In this document: piece after piece, positions 13,141 to 26,180 of the stretch
How the letters are laid out: the number at the start of each line of letters is the position of its first letter
Numbering within the stretch: position 1 is the first letter of the stretch
Assembly: GCF_019399895.1 (NCBI RefSeq)
Contig: NC_091885.1
Location: 1,214,501 to 1,278,500, forward strand
Direction of reading: 5' to 3'
DNA from: Cardiocondyla obscurior
Taxonomy: Eukaryota > Arthropoda > Insecta > Hymenoptera > Formicidae
DNA: 64,000 nucleotides
Position numbers and translations under genes: made by a program
The notes under the pieces: model-generated
Told to the model about the DNA's origin: nothing
Databases searched by the model: none
The model's input: the letters and a program-made list of their open reading frames with translations, nothing else

Positions 13141-15380
13141 TACGCTTCTAGCTTCTGGTTGTGCTTGCGTGTGCGAGCAATATGTACACGTGGGCCATGT
13201 ATATGTACACAGTAATATGCGCATATATTGTATGTAACGTCGCATTGGTGCACCTGCGCGTGGTGGCTGGACTTGCGGAATTAACTGCGATCCTTAATTA
13301 TCTCATGGCCGGAAACCGGAAAGCGGTACGCGAATGACACTTTTAACTCTCCGTAATTTTCCCTCCCTAACTCTCGACTATTATAATGGCTTTGCCGGAT
13401 ATGAAATAATCTCGCAAATAGATCCCTTCCAACATTCCGCGAGGATTCATTGAATCGCAACGCGAGCCAAGTAAACTATTCGTCTATCCAGTAACACAGC
13501 TGGATTTATCTGCTGCTTAAAAAAAAAAAAAAAAAATACCTATAATTTATTCCGTTCTTCTTTCGAGTTTCGGACTTTCCTTTCTTAGGATTAGCATTTT
13601 TTACGTGTAGACGCGCTACGCTTCGTCGATATCATTATCGTAATCCTCAAACAAATGTTAATATTTATACGATTCTTTTTCTCTGAACGTTGCGAAGTTT
13701 AGTTCCGAATGCTTAGTAAACTCTCTCGAGTGACTGCGAAATAGGAAAACCTGTCGCATATTTTGCGTTACGAAAATCTTGTTGCTCGGTTCTTCGGGCA
13801 AGGGGATGGCTCGATATATCGAAAGCTTGACTTCGCCAGTCAGCTTTGATCGACGTCTCTATGGTCGCTTGAGGCATCGTGGCGCTACGATTGTGAACGG
13901 TACTTAAGCCGATGTGCTATCGACACGCTTGGGAATTGGAGCTGGTAGGGCAGCTGCTACTAAAGTATGCATGAGCAGAGACTGTTTTGTATCGGTAGCT
14001 TCATTGTGCGCGCGCGAACGCTCCTTGTACACGCTAGATAGTACCGTTGCTACACCGAACCTACAATACGTACGTCGTGGAGCAATCATACGATTAACGG
14101 TAGCGTGCGGTGTCTTTGGTTCTTCAAAATATTTCGAGATCCTCCCGGAGCAAACCACGTTTATAAAAGTCGAGATATAACACAGAAAGGGAGATATATC
14201 ATTACGATTTATCGAAGCAGGCACATGCGAAGGAACATCGAAGGCGCTAATTGTTATTTTCGTGCAGCGAAATATAAACGAAACGATTGAATGAAGCTCG
14301 TTAGATGGACGTATCGTGTAGGTAGTACCTTCTAAAAATCTATATACCGTATTCGTATTAAAAAAAATTTTTTTTTACATCGTGGAAAGAAAGAAATGTT
14401 ACGAGAAGATAATAGCGTAAAGATAACGTCATTTCCTCACATAAAAGGTTGCGATAAATAGTTTGCTTTTCATTTTTCGGCGTCTCGGTTACGCAAACAT
14501 AAATTTCATTTAAAACGGGGAAAACAAAATTATGCGTTGCCTGAAAACACGCCTTAACCCCTTCGTTGATAATCGCAGTATTTTATTCCGGGCATGCCTC
14601 CGATGATTTTCTCTCCCCCGGCTTAATCGTCCGCGCGATGATTAAATGCAGCCGTAGTCTGCCGCGCCAAGATAATACACGCGTAAGCTTTGGGTGCAAA
14701 TCCCGCCTATCTTGACTTTTCCGAAGTTGACTCGCGCCACCGTCAACGGGCAACCGAGGACGACTCGACGGCGAAATAAAGCAAGAGGTCCGCGTCGCGT
14801 TTGGACGAAATTGTCGTTTCCCTCGCAGCAGGTTGTAACTTACACCGGGAAAAATCTATATTGAGAAAGGAGAGCTATTTCGGTGAAACTTTACTCGACT
14901 TATCGTCGGAAGGAAACGAGGAAAATCGGTTAGTGTCGGATAGGAGAGATCCTCTCGACGAGGTCTTTCTTCACGAGCTTCGGAACTTCTTTTAACTGCT
15001 GTAACACCGCGGTGCGAATGATTTTTGCCGCGCGATAACGCGAGGGGGAACAAAGATCCTCTTTCTTTTTTTTTTCTTTTTATTTTCTTTTTTTCTTTGC
15101 TTAGAAGAAAGGAAGGGTGGCAGTGATAAAATCAGTTTGCATTTAATGAGGGAGGAAGTCGCAGGCATGACGCGGAAGCGAAGCGCCAAGATTCCCTGGA
15201 AGTAATATCAGATTAACGCTGATCGGAGAGATTACAATACCCCTATTAAACGGTTTTGAAACACGTAAAAATTTTTCGCGTAACGTAATTTTATAATAAC
15301 GCGACAGCCAGTGCGCTGTATTTTAAATTCATGTAGCGCGATTGAATGTATTATCGGTCGACATTTCACTAGTAATTATC
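13141..15380. other. Mixed noncoding stretch
   Basis: No gene seen. TATGTACAC occurs twice at 13181-13189 and 13202-13210 within a TG/TA-rich segment. A18 is at 13519-13536, A8T9 at 14360-14376 and T10 at 15066-15075. A 106-codon minus frame (13904-14224) and a 64-codon + frame (14801-14995, non-ATG start) show no recognisable domain. Confidence 0.55.
14360..14376. repeat. A8T9 tract
   Basis: Eight A followed directly by nine T, a self-complementary rigid tract. AnTn tracts are known to bend DNA and exclude nucleosomes; the role here is unknown. Confidence 0.6.
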
Positions 15381-17340
15381 ATAAAACGAACTTATCGTCG
15401 ATTTAACTCCGTCAGTAACGATATCGCGTGCCGAATTCGTAATAAAAGTCGTGCTTCAGTGAGCCGTTGGGACAGATGGGCGCGGTGTTGCGAATCGCAA
15501 TGATATTTCACACATTGCATTTCATGGGTGCCGTCCTCTGTTAAATGAAAATTGCCGACTGATGTATCAAAAGTAGCCGCGCTATTCTTTCTGCACCCTT
15601 CCGATGTGACGCCGGTAACCATATCATCATTTATAGCCGGTTAATAATTTATTTGACACCACGTAATCGATAATGCGAGCTCGTAGAATTACGATCTTTC
15701 ACCGGAGTTGCGCAGAAAATTTTTAGTAAGCGCTAATAACTATTGATAATCGTATTAATTTAAATACGTAAGAATATTTGTAGCATGTAATACGCAATAC
15801 ACCCGCGTTGCACAAATTAAGCGTACTGTTTAAATAAATTAGTCTTTATCAAATCACGTAGCTCGATCGAGATTTATTAATCGTGCGAGCGCGGGCGCGC
15901 GTCTCACGGTGTCGCAAACCGGTTTGAAAATTATTAAAGTCGAATTGAGTTTGGACAGGAAGCCGAACTACAGCACGAAGCTATCGAGATCTCTCCTACC
16001 GTTCCGGCTTTCGACTTTCGAGCGCGATCGAATCCCAAGTCCCATCGCGACCACCGCACGACTCGGGCGCGACTCGTGTATTCCGCGGCTGCTAAAATCC
16101 TCTCTCTCGTTCTCTCGGCTTCATCCCCGGACCTTTTCGTCCGCCACCTATCGCTGCCGCCGTCGTAACTCTCCGACAAGGAACCGGCCTTTAATGTACG
16201 AGTCGTGTTCGAACCGAAACCTGTTTGGGGTAGTTACGAGACGTACGTGGAACTTCAGTGTCTGATACCTATCGTTTCTACGACACTCCGCACGTACTCG
16301 ACCGGAGGTACGAAGGCACACTGACCTCGGCGGGCGCCGCGCCTTAGAGTTATACCGCGTGAACCACGTCGCCGTCTCGCCGTGAGGGATGTGCTCTAAT
16401 TCAGGGTGCTGCAGCCGATGCTACGAAGATAATTGCGTTTCGCTGCCTCGAAGGCGAAACAACCGCATTTGATAAAACTTTTTCGACCACCTCTGCTCCC
16501 TTGGCTATTTCCTCCTTTCTCGGTCGCGCACCGCCGACATGTGGTTCTCGTTACCGCGTTCCCCTTCCGATATGTGTCCCCTGCCTCCTCCCGTCTGTTT
16601 CTACTGCGACACGTCGCAAACGGGAACGAAAATGGTACCGTGCAACTCCGGTGAAAACTCCGAGTGTGGTTTCCTGCCGGTACCGCTGCGCATTGCGATG
16701 CACCGTGCACAACTCGAGCCCTCTGGCTGATGCCGGCTAAATAATGCGCGCCTAGTCGCGTTAAGAGCTTCCGCGCCCAATTAACGCGTCAACTTTATTG
16801 CCGAGACTATTTTGCCGCCCTTACTCGACTCACGGTGGGAAATTATTTTATTCCGTGGTTTGTTTTAATAGAAACTTTACTTTAAACTGGCTTAACAGAA
16901 AATTAAAAACTGTTGAATAATCTTGGCGATATTTTTCTTTCGTTGTAAAAAAAAAAAAAAATAATAAAAAACTTGACGCTAAGCTCGCTAAAAAATTTAT
17001 TTCTCAAATATATGCTGTATGTACAATTTCTTTTATCGTGAATTGCAAGTATTTTATACATTGTGTACGAACGAAATTAACAAGTTTGGTTAGTATTGCG
17101 GCTTTATTGTCTCTCTATCGTTCGTAATCTTTTGTACTGGTTCCGGAAAACTTCGGCTCTCTTGCACGTTTGACCAGATACTGTAGGGATGGGCGGGGGC
17201 GATGGAAGTCGCGGAGAAGGACTCGAAGAAAGGAGCCGACCGCAGAGTATTATTAACGGACGAACTTTATCGGTTACTCTCGCACTTTCGGAGTAAACAT
17301 CGACGCGATGATATTGCCCGATGATAAACAGCTGGCAGTT
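15381..17340. other. CpG-rich noncoding stretch
   Basis: No gene recognised. 15890-16740 is GC-rich, with frames of 63-118 codons overlapping on both strands. The frame at 16539-16730 has five cysteines among its first 45 residues but matches no family I know. A15 at 16947-16961 marks the return to AT-rich sequence. Confidence 0.5.
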
Positions 17341-19000
17341 GGAGTTCTCAGAGCAAACTAGATATTGCTGATGTCCCGTAACTTCCGCGCTCTCGGGGCT
17401 CGTATCTTTTTATTCCGGAAACGAACCATTGTAGGAAAAAAAAAAGTTGATACACGTCGACGACGTATCAAGAGACTTCTATCGGTGAATAAAATGTATG
17501 TTGATTGATGCGATATTGAAAGAAGCCGCGGAAACCGAAGCTTTTTCTTCACTTAGCGATCTAAAAACGTGATAAACGCCGTCAGTTTAACACGCCTCGG
17601 CCGAACTTGTAATCACGGATGCGCTCGACAGGGTCATACGTCAATGTCTCTTCACCTATAGTTAATGATTATTCACAAGGAAAGGGGGATCTCCCCACTG
17701 ATGATTTCCGACTTCAGCGGGAAGAAACGAAAGTAAAGCGATTATCTACGTTCGCGTGAATCATTCGCGTCGATCAGATACGACGATAATTGTTTTTATG
17801 TTTCTAAATATTAATTACTGTCGACAAACTGTTTTTCCTCGGCCTTTTGTGTTTGATTTATTTCATGCTTTTTTTTATATATTTTTTATCTTCTCTTTTA
17901 ATTTTTTTTATTTTATTTTAGAGAGACATTTAATTTATATTTTCATGTTTAAAACAAAGGATGCATTTAATTACGTAGTAATATATGTTAATCAATGCCC
18001 GTATTAATCGAGTTTGCCTTATCAGCGATTGTTGATGAGCGAAAATTTCGCTCGATAAAAACAAAATATCGAGAATGGATTATAAAAATTTAAAGCGCAT
18101 TTGAAATTATTATCGAAGTTATCTCGTTAGGTTAATTTTTAGATTTACATTTTATTTGTATGTTCATTTAACGTGAATAATCAAACTTTACACCTCGTGA
18201 AGAGATGATTGACATGTGGAATGTGCATTTCACATTTTTTTTTTTTTTTTACGGTTTCAAGTTTTACTTTTGTGATTTTCTTCTCTATCGTCTCTTTCTG
18301 TGTTTGTTTTCCCTGCCTTTTGCTGCTTGCCTACCAAGCAACATACACGAAACGCCTCTCGCGCCATTCGAGTAATGGAAGCTCAGACTACTTGTGCAAA
18401 ATGAGAAGCTAGAGCATTCCTTATTTACCTGCCGGAATTAAAACACAGTACGCATATGTACGACATACAGCGGGGGTTGTAGTAACGTGTACGGTGCCTA
18501 TCAGTTGAAGTATACCGTCGTTTTTTTATGTTATTTCAAGGCGACACTTCAAATATCTTGCATTTATTTAAACACGTGTTTGCTGGCAAAGACAGAAATT
18601 CAACACATTAATTATTTTCTTATTAATGATTTTCAAGCAATCGTAAATATATACTCGAATGTATAATATATGATACGATAAATATCAAATTGCTTTATTT
18701 TAACTTCTGGAGTCTACGTCTTTTTGCAGAGACATTAATATTTAAAAGACTACTGGTTATTTAAATACACTAGATTCTTTTTAGAAAATTAAAGTGCTGT
18801 TCTATTTATATCTCGATTCTATTACTTGATTTTTTTTTTTATTATTTTTTTTTTTTTTTAATACCTCGAAGTCTCGCAGAAAACGTAAAACTCTAATGTA
18901 AGACAATATTAAATGTTCTTTAAACAATTCGGGACATATTCAAATGTGACGTTGTTTGACGTCCCGTATACCGAGGGTTATTGGACAAGAGCACATACGG
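17341..19000. other. AT-rich noncoding stretch with T runs
   Basis: No gene seen. A10 at 17436-17445, T16 at 18235-18250, T11 at 18830-18840 and T15 at 18845-18859. A Phe-rich 83-codon frame at 17756-18007 is the translation of T-rich sequence. Confidence 0.6.
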
Positions 19001-19740
19001 GTTCCGTCAGGCTGATGCTATTTATCTGATGCTGAGACATACACGCACGTGCACGCACATATGCGCGTATAGGTAGGAGATAGAGTGAAAGAGAGAGAGA
19101 TAGAGAGAGAGGAAAATTCGGTATGTCGAACCGCCGCAGTTGAATTAAACTACGGGCATTCCCGGACTGAAAATGTCTCAGGGTCGGCAATGCTTTCCGC
19201 AACAACAACCAATGTGGACGTCGTCCCACATGCAGCTCGTCTCTGTACTTTCGTAAATACACGTACGGTAAGCAAGAGCCCTACAAAAGCGCCGTTGTAT
19301 CCGGCATGCGCGTATTCTGGCACATCTCTCGAAAATGGGTCGGTCGGTCCCCAGCGCGCGCGTACACTCGTCTCGTCGCCAACGCGCACGTTCGCTTCGA
19401 TGAACGCCGACGACAAACATTGCGGACAGAAATTCTACGTATTCCCGGCTATCACGAGTACGCGCCAACGACGACGGTTCTGGCTTTCGCGGTATCGAAA
19501 TTGTATCCCGAGAAAGTTCCACGGCGTTCCGCTGAAATTCCGCGCCCTTGTGCAGTTTGCATGCTATTTTTCGCGTGCGTATGTGTTGCGAAAAATGCGA
19601 CGCCAGCTGTACGTATGGGAATTTTTTTTTTTTTTTTTCTCTCCCAATCAGAGCTTTTATCGTTTTGTAAATGGATACGATCTTTAGTCGCGCGAACATT
19701 TTGTACCATATTTCTCACGAGTGATTTTCCAGCTTAAATT
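19001..19740. other. Segment open in several frames, no gene recognised
   Basis: Two + frames (200 codons with a non-ATG start at 19085; 143 codons at 19306-19737) and three minus frames (173, 88 and 88 codons) overlap. Multi-frame openness like this usually reflects scarce stops rather than a gene. The 200-codon frame starts in a GA repeat and ends in poly-Phe from T17 (19622-19638). No domain is visible. Confidence 0.45.
19087..19112. repeat. (GA)n microsatellite
   Basis: GA repeat interrupted once by T. It gives the Leu-Ser run of one minus-strand frame. Confidence 0.75.
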
Positions 19741-21240
19741 ATTAGTCTTTTTATTTTATTTTATTTATTTATTTTTTTTTAAATTGACTGCGAGTATATC
19801 GTTCTAATACGTGAACCGGAAATGAAACTGATGGAACTCGGGCTTGAGCTAGGCTGAGTTGATTTAAAAAATTGCCAGAGTGCACATCGATCGATCGTAT
19901 TATCCGATCATATCACATTCGTCAGCGGAACTCTGAAGTAGAAAACAACGCAAGCTCTAGTCCGCAACACAACGCGATATAACAGATATGCTATGCTCGA
20001 ATCCATTTCAGCTTGAAACCCTTTCCTTCTGTCGTTTCCATTCTGTCTATTCAGCGTCGAATGATTTTGCGAATCGCGTAATTTTCTTTGAGCTTTCCTT
20101 CCATTCCCCTTTCGTCTTCATATAACCGTCTATACTTTCGTCAAAGAGAAGATTGAGTGGGCTTTTAAGAAGTTTGACTAACGAGAATTCTCGAAAGTAA
20201 GCAAGCTTTTCTTGAGGCACCGCTGGAAAATTTACATCGAGATTGATCCTGTCAAAGAAATCATCGTTTCGTCGAATTCAGTCCGAGAAAACACGACGGG
20301 CGTTAAACAGGGATACAATTTCATTGCGAGTTAGTGAAAATATTTGAATAGAATTCCGCGATTTTCTACGTTTTACGTTAGCTTTATACAGGTAATTATT
20401 ATGCTTTCAAAACTACGTTTTTCTCTTAATTGACATTTTTTTTTCACATTTAAATAGCTTGTGGGAATTATAATTTTTATCCGGATTTTTTTGTCACAAT
20501 TTTTTTTTTAATATATATTCTTTTTTATTTTAAGTAACGATTTGACTTTAATTGCAATAATATTCGGGGAGATATTAAATATTATTATACATATAAATAC
20601 ATTTAGCGAGATTAATTACATGAAAATGTTATTACATTAATGATAATCTTAAATATGCATACTGTCATTTCTCATTGCTTTGAATTAAATTTTGGCTTCG
20701 GTACGTTAAATTTCAAAGTATAATTTTCACATCATTGTACTGTAATTGTATATTTCAACGTGGAGATGTGCTCTCGCCAGACGAATTTTACAGCAACAAT
20801 TATATATGTCTATTCAAGTGGACGTGATACGATATCGGTCTGCGTTTGTATAATGCTTTGGCATTAGTCGCCATAAACCTGCGCGATATACTGATATACG
20901 ATATACTGTCAACGATCCAATGTGTGCGATATCATACGTGCCGTAATTTTAAACGTTTATCGACGCGTTGCGATGGATAACCGATATTATTCATCGACGT
21001 ACCGTATTCAAAAAATTCCATAAAATTAATAAAGCATGCATGTTGAAACACGGTTAAAATATATGAGAGATAATTGCGAGAATAACTTGCTCGGATAACT
21101 TGGCGTTGTTTATTTAGATCAATTTTTTCTCATAGCGTTTCCTAAAAGGCGGACGTGAGTCTATCGCAGGGAAAAAAAAATAAAAAAAATAGAAAATACT
21201 TATGTAACATTCGTCCAACTTCCTTTTACGAATTATAGGA
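19741..21240. other. AT-rich noncoding stretch
   Basis: No frame of 60 codons on either strand. Contains T-rich blocks near 19745-19780 and 20490-20530, and a small GATATAC tandem array at 20885-20907. Confidence 0.6.
20885..20907. repeat. GATATAC(T) tandem repeat, three copies
   Basis: GATATACT, GATATAC and GATATACT lie head to tail. Short array; chance or a clustered protein site. Confidence 0.5.
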
Positions 21241-23960
21241 AAAGTATTACAGCGAAGGTACTATGGGGAATATCAGGGGCTGCGGTGGGTGGTTAGTCCG
21301 TGGAATTTCTGTGGATTAAACTGAGCTCGGTAAAGAAGAAAGGAGTACCACGGGCGGCATTATATCGGGAATATTTCGCCGTGACTCCATCCAGCCGTAT
21401 CGGTTTCCCCTCTCCTATTGTTATACCCCTGCGAGTTTCCCGATACTTGGCGTTATATTAAATTATTATACTTTATACGGCCCCCGCCGGCGATGGTAGC
21501 GCACTGCGATGACCCTGTTGTAATACTCCCTGCCGGGCGTAGAGAGAGTATTACGCACGGCCCCGCGGAAAGCTGCTTTCGGAAATTGGGTGATAAATTG
21601 GGAAATCGATATGCGCTCGCGAGTTGTTAAGCGTGATGCTTTACGCGCTGCGCCACCGCGTCGCGTCGCGCCGCTGCTATTAACAAGACTAATTATACAA
21701 ACGGACCCGGTTATTAATTACTCGAGAATTGCGAGAATCTCGCGGCGGGGCGTTTATAAATTCGGATGTTTCCGAACGTACGCAAAACGGTCGTGACTTT
21801 TGCGGGCACATTAACGGGTTTCCCTTGCGATTTTTCACTTCTTTTCTTTTTTTTTTTTTCCTCTTAAGCCGCGTAACCCGGGTCGTTGCGAGCGAAAAAA
21901 AATATTTGTTCGGAAAGTGGTTACGACGTCATAATCATTGGCGACCAGTGGCAGAGCACCGTGACTGGTTTAACTGTTGACCGAGCTGGTACGTTAATTC
22001 GGGCCGATTATCACTCCCGTGACTGGACAATAATTAAACAGGCCGCACAGTCTCTCTGTGAAGTGCTGCGGTTTCGCTCGCATGCTAACCTAAATTCATG
22101 GGATATATTTACGCCCGCATACTCACGTGCACGTTCATGGTGCACTGCCTTTTCCTCTTCCATCCTCTTGGCCCCGTGAGATTCGCTCGGACCTCAACGC
22201 CATCATCGGGCACCGCCATCGGTTTCGTCATTTTTAAGACTTAATCCTTTCCGTTTCTGAATATATGGGACACGGGTAAAATCCGCGGCAATATGTGTTC
22301 AAGCAGGATTCGTCCGCTTCGCGATAATAATTTATCGAGAGATATTGACTGGCGTGTGGAACTTTTGCAATATTCACTACATTGCAGAGAGAAAAAAAAA
22401 ATAAAAAAGTAAAGAAAGAAAGAAAAAGTAGAACATATGATAAATCTCACGAAATGATTTTACAGTCGCAGGAGATTTTGATTTTCGCGCGGCTGCGTTA
22501 ATAAAAATTACAGTGCCGCTTCTCTATTTTCGCAAAATAAACTCCACGTTCTTTCGTTTCCTCTCGAATTTTATAATAGAACATTTTATTTTCAACATAC
22601 GAATCTTATGCTGTTCCGCAAAATCGTCACGTACCGTTCGGACGAGTCAAACATCTGTTTCATTTTCATGTATATTTTTAATATATTTAATCACTTAGTG
22701 CATTGTACCTAACGATACGATGCGAGAAAAGGGAGGGACAGAGAAAGATTTTATTTTTTTTTATTTTTTTTTTTTTTTTTTTTAAAGACATCGCTTGCAG
22801 GCAATTCGATTTATTGCAATTAGCGAATCGCGACAAAGACGGAATACCGTGCAGAAAATAACGATCGCTATTACGACGAACGACGGAGCGATAGTCCGGT
22901 GGAGAACTTAGTGCGAGATTCCGCTCTATCGACGGATCCATTAGCATCCATTACAGCTCGATGCATTATTGCCCTGTTGTATGCTCGTAGAAATATCTGC
23001 ATTCGTAGGATCCGCTGGCCGCGATTGTAAATAATGGAGTTTCATTCGATCGAGATGAGGACATTCGTCGATTTGATAATAATGGTGCCGGGTGATCGGT
23101 ATATTAACGATGTGGCACACCACGTCAATTACCGTCGAATGAATTAGTGTCGAAATGCACAACGATGATAGGGCGATTCGGTAGCCGTTTTAGACGTCAG
23201 TAATAATAATCTTCAATTAAAAGCATTCGATTAAAATGATGTGACTGCTCTTGTTTTTGTCTCTGGGTCCCTTTTTTTTTTAATTGAAACGTATCGTGTC
23301 CGCGACGACTGCTGATTATTAGAAACTACATATAAATTAGCTAATAACATTTTTATTATGCGAATCGCGTTATTGAGGCATTTATCATTCTATCAGGGTT
23401 TTCATTATAGCGTTTTGTTTTGATAGTCAATATACATATTCTGTAATATGCGCCATAAATATTTATAATAATAATTATAAATTACATTACATATTACAAT
23501 ACATTACATAATAATAACAGGTACACGTAGAAGCGGTCTAACGTCGGGCATGATTTTCAAAATGTTTGCTGGAAGGTTTAAAACGTCAGTAAAATCGAGA
23601 AAAAAATTGTTATAAAATAGAATAATTAAAAAAAATATTTTTTTTTAATTCAGTTTTTATTTTTTCGCGACTAATAGCGAGCACTTTTTGTGTTAGCAAA
23701 GAGGAAAGTATTCCGTTGTGCACGGTTCAATGGGGAGGCGCGGCTACAAATCACGGTATTTACCGAAAAGTAGGTTAGCTTTTTACAGGCCAATAAGCAT
23801 TTTCTCACGATGTATGTCTCTTTCGCGATGTAGACTTTGTAATGGGCGTCTTTATAAACGTGCAACGCTAGTTGGACGACGTTTTTATTATTCTGCGGCT
23901 TCTTCTTTGCGTGCACCTCGCTCCGTTACGTCAGTACACCACGTTCACGCTAGACGTGTC
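21241..23960. other. Mixed noncoding stretch
   Basis: No gene recognised. 21400-22200 is moderately GC-rich with short + frames. T13 is at 21847-21859, A10 at 22392-22401, T20 at 22764-22783 and T10 at 23272-23281. 23400-23660 is strongly AT-rich, with an ATTACAT-type array at 23481-23510 and an AT inverted repeat at 23624-23650. Confidence 0.55.
23624..23650. repeat. AT-rich inverted repeat
   Basis: Reads AATT, eight A, TA, nine T, AATT. It differs from a perfect 26-bp dyad by one extra T. Likely to extrude as a hairpin or act as a nucleosome-free tract; function unknown. Confidence 0.55.
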
Positions 23961-26180
23961 TGACTACAACTGGTTCTCGCTGCTTCCCGTTTCGCGAGGC
24001 GAGTGCTTTAAGTAAATTGAATGACACGAACGGCACACAGAGAAGGATTACGGCACGTGCATACGTATAGGTTCGTAAATACATATGATATAAACGATAA
24101 TTTATATCATACGAAATTAATGATGTACTTTCAGCTTAATTTATCTTTGTTAACATAATTAATCGCAATATAGAGATTTTAAAATAGCGCAGAGTATGTA
24201 GCATATTGATAAATTCAACGAAATTTGATAACGATCCATGAACGAACTTTTACTACACTTAATAAGATAGCGCAATTATAGATTTTGATTTAACGTTTTT
24301 ACGTAAATAAAAAGTTTGGAGTGAAATGTCGGCGCAGAATAAATTAATGTTAATGGGATGTAATGGGTAATTTAAATTATTATTATATAAAGGCGTCTTG
24401 TAAATGTTTAAATTAGATTTACAATTTTTTTTTCTTTTTTCTTTCTTTTTTTTTTTTAGATTTCGGAATGCGTAGCGATATTATAAATTTCTAATGGTTT
24501 ATTGCACAGGAAACCGTGTCGTGTTCGCTTATTCAAAGGTAGTTATTATGTACGTATACTTTACCGCCGCGATCAAATTTGCCTTGTAAAATTTTTGCTT
24601 ACCTCTTCTCGTGAATACTTCATCTTATTTCGTTCGTTCTTCTGTAACACCGGTCCGTTATTTTCCCTTCGCTTTTTCTTGCACATGGATGTCGGTGGCA
24701 GGTACACAGTTCCCGCAATTTTTGCTCATTTCAATAGCCGGCTACCGTACCTACGAGCCTCTCTCCCTCTTCCTCCCACAGAAAGAGAGGAGAGAAAGAG
24801 CCCTTATCGCATTTACAACTTAGAATTTAATTCTCAGTTGAACTACAAAACGACGAACGATTCAAACAATAACCCCACTTAATGAGAGAAAACACTTAAC
24901 AGGTTCAAGAGAATTCGTTCAATTCTGTCGCCCGGAGATTCGTAAAAGCGTCACCCGAAAATCGTCTTATCGATCTACTATTTAATTAAATAAATATCCA
25001 TCGATACGTTTAAAAAAGTAAACGGGGGTTTATCGTTGTAAAGAGGCCGATCGGGAACTTACGTCTTCTCGCGTTGCATTATTTACGCGCGCCTATACGT
25101 TTATACACCCCGACGACCAATCGGAGGCGGTAAATACTTCGTCACCGAAGCCGACAAGTACCATTTGCGAGTACGCTTTAGGGACCTATTACTTTTTACA
25201 CTTTTTCGAGCCGAGCTGCTCAGCGACGGGGACTAAAAGACTAGCGTGCCATTTCGCACGGCCGCAGAAACCACCATACGGCCATCCTGATCTAAGATAA
25301 GGGTCGTTCTGGGAGTGACGCCCTTTAATATTTGTCACGGCCATCTTTTCCGATTAGCCACGCTCGCACCCCCGTTGCCGGCGATAAGGAAATTTACACG
25401 AGTTTTTAGCTTATTCGATAGGCTAAGCGTCGCGGCTTAATTTCGCTCGAAATAGCAGCAAAAATACTACAGCGTACATTTTTTTTTCCTCTCTCTTTTT
25501 TCCTAATTTTTTTTTTTATCGATTCGTTATTGTGCATGTCTTGAATTTTTTATTTAGTAGATTTTTTTATTTATTTTGAGCTGTCGTTACGAGCGAGTGT
25601 TAGATCCGCCTATGCTTTTAACATTAAAATTTCAAGTCTAACGTAAACAGTAATGGTTATATGTATTTTCGAGGCTAGTGTGTCACAGGAAATTTAAATC
25701 GCGTCCATGGAATGATAAGCCGACTTGCACGAATTACGATATTATCTTTCGGGACTGGTATAAGAAAACCCTCGAAATAGGTTGGGCTGATCGCGATCCG
25801 TAGCATAGAAACGTATTTCTTGGCACAGCGAGTTAATTCAGAAAATAGTTCTTAATCGGATCTCGTTTTCCTTACCGAGATTAATCTTGTCTGCAATAAA
25901 GTCATAGTGAAATTTAATAAGAGTAAGTATATATAAATTGAGAGATAATAGAATAACAAGCTCTGTCGATGATAAATGCTGGCGTGTTTTTCATTCAATT
26001 CGATACTCATTCTTAATACGGTTTAATACGCTTTTAATCGATATTAATTAAAAATAATTAATTTTAGAAGCGAGTACCGTAAAATATTCAAGAACCGGAC
26101 GTGTGGATTATTTAATCATTGAATTTAAAGTACAAAAGCCAAGTTGATATCTCGCGTAAGCTCTCGAGGTGCAAACCGGA
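23961..26180. other. Mixed noncoding stretch
   Basis: No gene recognised. T12 at 24446-24457 leads into an AG acceptor-like site at 24459, and a second acceptor-like site (TTATTGCACAG) follows at 24511, but no strong donor follows either. T runs at 25479-25488 and 25507-25517. A 126-codon frame at 24502-24882 has no domain. A consensus-like donor AGA|GTAAGTAT near 25922 has no convincing exon upstream. Confidence 0.5.

Noticed and set aside
22698..22707. GTGCATTGTA, identical to the first ten bases of miR-33
   Set aside because: The match stops after ten bases and no flanking hairpin is present.
24458..24539. Possible pair of tiny exons after T12-AG and TTATTGCACAG
   Set aside because: The following donors (no donor, and AAG|GTAGTT) are weak and the 29-nt segment has no support.
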